From assembly GCF_004138495.1 (NCBI RefSeq), contig NZ_ML142869.1:82809-91492 (forward strand): a stretch of 8,684 nt of DNA. The letters run 5' to 3'. Both the position numbers and the translations under genes were made by a program. Under the pieces are notes generated by a model. It was not told where the DNA came from. It was given only the letters and a program-made list of their open reading frames with translations, and did no database searches. Below, piece by piece: positions 6,682 through 8,684 of this stretch; position 1 is the first letter of the stretch; every line of letters starts with the position of its first letter. Origin of the DNA: Phytoactinopolyspora endophytica (GTDB taxonomy: Bacteria; Actinomycetota; Actinomycetes; Jiangellales; Jiangellaceae).

Positions 6682-6686
6682 CCTTC
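6682..6686 (-). promoter_or_regulatory. Ribosome binding site deciding the rsgA start
   Basis: GAAGG on the minus strand with a 7-base spacer to the ATG at 6674. The upstream in-frame GTG at 6707 has no comparable site, which favours the shorter protein. Confidence 0.55.
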
Positions 6687-6711
6687 GTGGTCGGCGAGGT
6701 CCCGCACACGA

Positions 6712-6747
6712 AGATCTGACGATCTACAGCTGCGGCACCTCGAGGTG
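6712..6747. promoter_or_regulatory. Two palindromes in the rsgA leader
   Basis: CACCTCGAGGTG (6736-6747) is a perfect 12-base palindrome, and AGATC-tgac-GATCT (6712-6725) is a perfect 5-bp inverted repeat. The first lies in the last codons of the proposed leader ORF; the second overlaps its stop codon. They may act as operators, or as RNA structures whose folding depends on translation of the leader ORF. The role is inferred. Confidence 0.35.
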
Positions 6748-6780
6748 AGCGGGCACTAGGCATGCGAACCTCACAGTCAT
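6724..6780 (-). CDS. Possible 18-residue leader peptide upstream of rsgA
   Basis: The ATG at 6780 opens a short frame encoding MTVRFACLVPAHLEVPQL, then TAG, ending 49 bases before the rsgA ATG. The case for translation is the ribosome site: AGGAGGTGA at 6794-6786, complementary over nine bases to the end of 16S rRNA, with 8 bases between GGAGG and the ATG. This is the strongest such site in the window and belongs to no other gene. The peptide resembles no family I know and has no run of regulatory codons (one Cys, one His). It may be an upstream ORF controlling rsgA, or a chance ORF after a purine-rich stretch. Confidence 0.45.
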   Translation of the reverse strand: MTVRFACLVPAHLEVPQL

Positions 6781-6785
6781 GACCC

Positions 6786-6794
6786 TCACCTCCT
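6786..6794 (-). promoter_or_regulatory. Near-perfect Shine-Dalgarno sequence of the leader ORF
   Basis: AGGAGGTGA on the minus strand, 8 bases (counted from GGAGG) before the ATG at 6780. It is far from the rsgA ATG (over 100 bases), so it cannot serve rsgA directly. Confidence 0.55.
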
Positions 6795-6866
6795 CACTGT
6801 CCCGCGGCGCCCGACGGGCACCGGCCACTACTCCCTGCGAACACGTCCGTGTCTGTAGCCGATACG

Positions 6867-7583
6867 CTAACCGTCGCATTCAGTGCGCCGCCACTGATTT
6901 ATCCCCGGTGCCCTGGCTGGGGCCCGGGACGGGAGAAACGGCGCGAACTCATCGGCGACGGCGTCGGCGACGCGCTCTGCGTCCTGTGATCCGTCAACAT
7001 CGAGCACGCGCACGCCGTGTTGCCGGGCGGATTCCACGGCATCGCACGCGACCAGCCGATCGCGCTCAATCCGGTTGCGCTGCCCCAACTCGGGATCGCT
7101 CAACTCAACGCCTAGGGAGCCCGCGCGCGCCAACGCCCTGAGTTGGTGTCGGCGGAACTCCTCGGTCGGGACCATCACCACCATGCGACGAGGCGCGGCC
7201 AGCAACGGCGCGACGAGCTCAGGCCGCAGCCCCCAGCCCTCGGCGATCAGCGGCCGTCCGCTCACCAGGGCTCGGAGATCGTCGAGCGCCCACTCGAACC
7301 GTGCCGGGAAGCCGTCGATCACCTCGTCGGCCATCTGCCGAGGCGAGCGCGTAACCCACATCCATTCGGGGTCGGGTGGGTCCACAGCGTCACCGGAACG
7401 TGCACGGGCGGCAACGTGCCGATCTTGGTGTCCGCGCGCGTCATGGTAGTCGTAGTGATAGGCGGTCAGCCCGTACCGCTTCGCCAAGATTCTCGCCACC
7501 GTGGACTTGCCCGCCCACTGTGCCCCACCGATCCACAACGCCTGCCCGATCGTGCCAAAGGGATCCCAAACCACGGTAGCCAT
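6867..7583 (-). CDS. P-loop kinase-like NTPase, substrate unknown
   Basis: A 238-residue soluble protein with a Walker A motif GGAQWAGKST (19-28) preceded by a hydrophobic strand (ALWI), as in small-molecule and nucleoside kinases. After it come YHYDYHDARGHQDRH (42-56), a likely substrate or lid-proximal His/Asp-rich segment, then a strand PLIAEGWGLRPELV (111-124). A third strand, RRMVVMVPTEEFRR (132-145), matches the layout of AAA_18/AAA_33-type kinases. RNRIERDR (169-176) may be the Arg-rich lid. The C-terminus is Pro/Arg-rich and probably disordered. A TTG at 7610 opens the frame, but the ATG at 7583 with GAGG 9 bases upstream is the better start. It may phosphorylate a small molecule; I cannot name it. 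It lies between rsgA and an rsgA remnant and may have been inserted there. Confidence 0.8.
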   Translation of the reverse strand: MATVVWDPFGTIGQALWIGGAQWAGKSTVARILAKRYGLTAYHYDYHDARGHQDRHVAARARSGDAVDPPDPEWMWVTRSPRQMADEVIDGFPARFEWALDDLRALVSGRPLIAEGWGLRPELVAPLLAAPRRMVVMVPTEEFRRHQLRALARAGSLGVELSDPELGQRNRIERDRLVACDAVESARQHGVRVLDVDGSQDAERVADAVADEFAPFLPSRAPARAPGINQWRRTECDG

Positions 7584-7763
7584 GCTCCGTGGCCTCGGCG
7601 CGATAATCAAGTCTTGTTTTCTCAGGTCAGACCTGGTTTATTGCGTGTGAGGAGCCCATTTCGGACGGCTCGCTCACGCGGCCCTGATGGCTTCGCCGTT
7701 ACCTAGATCCAGGATGTCGACCGTTGGACCAGCCGATCGACGTCGAGGGCACCACTCGAAACC
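7584..7763. other. Gene-free spacer upstream of the P-loop kinase gene
   Basis: No credible gene is seen on either strand. The only open frames are a minus-strand tail (WCPRRRSAGPTVDILDLGNGEAIRAA) running out of the rsgA remnant and plus-strand Arg/Ser-rich shadows. The stretch next to the kinase gene (7600-7645) is distinctly AT-richer than its surroundings and probably contains the promoter, including the palindrome at 7623-7635. No clear -10/-35 pair could be fixed. Confidence 0.4.
7623..7635. promoter_or_regulatory. 13-base palindrome, possible operator of the kinase gene
   Basis: CAGGTC-A-GACCTG is perfectly symmetric and lies 40 bases upstream of the kinase ATG in a locally AT-rich stretch. 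The size and position fit a dimeric repressor site. The regulator is unknown; the AraC-type gene upstream is one candidate only by proximity. Confidence 0.35.
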
Positions 7764-7870
7764 GCGCGAACGATCAGCCGCGGCCGACGCCAGGACGTCG
7801 CCGCCGTACGTGGCCAGGACCTCGCCGTCAGCGGAGTTGAGACCGGCGCCACCGATTTTTCGGTGACCCG
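7764..7870 (-). pseudogene. Degenerate rsgA fragment (OB-fold region)
   Basis: Bases 7764-7834 match intact rsgA bases 6405-6475 at 68 of 71 positions in the same orientation and would encode the identical stretch ADGEVLATYGGDVLASAA plus flanks. Weaker similarity continues to about 7870 (KIGGAGLNSADGEV against RGGAEVLTADGEV), reaching almost to the AraC stop. On the other side similarity ends abruptly at 7764, at the codon for rsgA residue 90 or 91. No start codon, GTPase domain or zinc site accompanies it, so it cannot make a working RsgA. It is a remnant of a duplicated or displaced copy. The remaining reading frame runs to a stop at 7674 with unrelated sequence. Confidence 0.8.
7850..7865 (-). 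terminator. Short hairpin after the AraC-type gene
   Basis: CACCGA-tttt-TCGGTG is a perfect 6-bp stem beginning 14 bases past the AraC stop on the minus strand. It has no following T-run and only patchy outward extension of the stem. A weak terminator is plausible. Confidence 0.4.
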
Positions 7871-7879
7871 GCGTGACCA

Positions 7880-8684
7880 CTAAGCGAGCGGGAGCAGTAG
7901 CTCGACCGTGTTGGCGGTCGGAGCACTGTCCTGCGGGTTCGTGACGTAGTGCTCTACGACCGGATCGTCGGCGAGCTGACGACCGCTGTGTGGTACCCAG
8001 TGGCCGAAGAGCCAGGCGTACGTGTCCGGCATGTCCGCGTAAGCGCCGACGTGAGTGAGCGCGGCGTAAGGGCCGCCTCGTATCGTGAAGTACTCGACGT
8101 CGACCGCGTCGGAAGACAGCGGTTCCAGTTCGCCGGTAAGTCCGGGCGGCCGGATCACACACGCCATCGATTCCAGGTCCGCTTCCGCTGTTCGCGTCGG
8201 GTCCGAGATGTACACGCCGTACATCTCCCGGTCGGCCAGATCGTAGCCATGAGCCGCGAGCCAGATTCGCAGGTCATGGAATGTCCGATCGATCCTCAGA
8301 TAGGAACCGCGGTGTCGTACCGCGATGCATTCGATCGGTGGCAGTGCCCGTAATTCCACGTCGAAGGCCTCGGGGTCCCTGTGAGCGCGAGCCAGGCGAA
8401 GATCGACATGCGTCCCGCTGTCGCGGTACCGGGCCGGGGTGGTCCCCGTGGCCGCTCTGAACGCGCGAGTGAAGGAAGACAGGTCCGGGTAGCCGCATTC
8501 GCCTGCGATCCGGCGGACGGGCATCGTGCCCGATACCAACTGCGACATCGCCCGCTGGATGCGCACCCTCTTGACGAGCGATGGCAAGGATTCGCCGAAC
8601 GCTGACACGAAGATTCGGTGCCAGTGCCTCGGAGAGAACCCGGCGATCTCGGCGAGCCTGATCAGGTCCAAGGGTTCATCCACG
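7880..8684 (-). CDS. AraC-family regulator with GyrI-like effector domain, N-terminus cut
   Basis: This is a transcription regulator of the Rob/SoxS-plus-GyrI type. The visible 267 residues start inside the AraC DNA-binding domain: first helix-turn-helix LDLIRLAEIAGFSPRHWHRIF (5-25), then RIQRAMSQLVSG and the second HTH RRIAGECGYPDLSSFTRAFRAATGTTPARYR (57-87). From about 107 to the end follows an effector-binding domain (VELRALPPIECIAVRHRGSY, MYGVYISDP, YFTIRGGPYAALTHVGAYADM, VELLLPLA), which in this family binds drugs or other small amphipathic ligands. The frame is open to the window edge. The GTG at 8683 is probably an internal Val before DEPLDL, since family members have about 15-20 more residues ahead. 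The target genes are unknown. An rsgA fragment begins just past its stop. Confidence 0.93.
   Translation of the reverse strand, partial: VDEPLDLIRLAEIAGFSPRHWHRIFVSAFGESLPSLVKRVRIQRAMSQLVSGTMPVRRIAGECGYPDLSSFTRAFRAATGTTPARYRDSGTHVDLRLARAHRDPEAFDVELRALPPIECIAVRHRGSYLRIDRTFHDLRIWLAAHGYDLADREMYGVYISDPTRTAEADLESMACVIRPPGLTGELEPLSSDAVDVEYFTIRGGPYAALTHVGAYADMPDTYAWLFGHWVPHSGRQLADDPVVEHYVTNPQDSAPTANTVELLLPLA

Noticed and set aside
6779..7141. Plus-strand frame starting in the rsgA/kinase gap
   Set aside because: It is mostly antisense to the P-loop kinase gene, Arg-rich, and has no ribosome site.
7501..7514. 14-base identity gtggacttgcccgc shared with rsgA at 5971-5984
   Set aside because: In both genes it encodes the Walker A AGKST stretch, so the identity comes from the shared motif and codon bias, not from duplication.
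7674..8162. 162-residue minus-strand open frame containing the RsgA-like stretch
   Set aside because: Its first half is a shadow of the AraC-type gene. Only the short RsgA-like part is meaningful, and that is annotated as a remnant.

Overview
The window is GC-rich and densely coded, with GTG and ATG starts, 4-base stop/start overlaps (GTGA, ATGA) and NarL/DesK-type signalling genes. This points to a high-GC Actinomycetota chromosome; nothing seen fixes the genus. Apart from the gene fragment at the left edge, every confident gene is on the minus strand. There are no tRNA, rRNA or CRISPR features and no recognisable transposase.

Layout from low to high coordinate: (1) 1-370, the C-terminal end of a plus-strand TenA/PqqC-like protein, converging on the next gene across an 80-base gap. 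(2) 451-5362, a minus-strand block that reads, in transcription order: DesK/NarX-type sensor kinase, NarL-type response regulator (GTGA overlap), 64-base gap, ABC ATPase, ABC-2 permease (GTGA overlap), a 142-residue four-helix membrane protein (ATGA overlap), then after 39 bases a class II (SIRT4-like) sirtuin. The likely logic is that the two-component pair senses an envelope or drug stress and activates the exporter. The sirtuin may be a passenger on the same transcript. (3) 5363-5519, a spacer with a perfect 17-bp inverted repeat just past rsgA and a possible leaderless promoter for the kinase. (4) 5520-6674, the ribosome-assembly GTPase RsgA, preceded by a possible 18-codon leader ORF with a near-perfect Shine-Dalgarno sequence. 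(5) 6867-7583, a P-loop kinase-like protein of unknown substrate. (6) 7584-7879, a gene-free stretch holding a degenerate fragment of rsgA (71 bases, 68 identical to the intact gene) and a 13-base palindrome. (7) 7880 to the right edge, an AraC-type regulator with a GyrI-like effector domain, cut at its N-terminus by the window.

The most unusual points are the rsgA remnant 1.36 kb upstream of intact rsgA in the same orientation, the strongly ribosome-bound leader ORF before rsgA, the 17-bp hairpin after rsgA, and a SIRT4-like sirtuin at the end of a two-component/ABC exporter cluster. No clearly new multi-gene system could be demonstrated.
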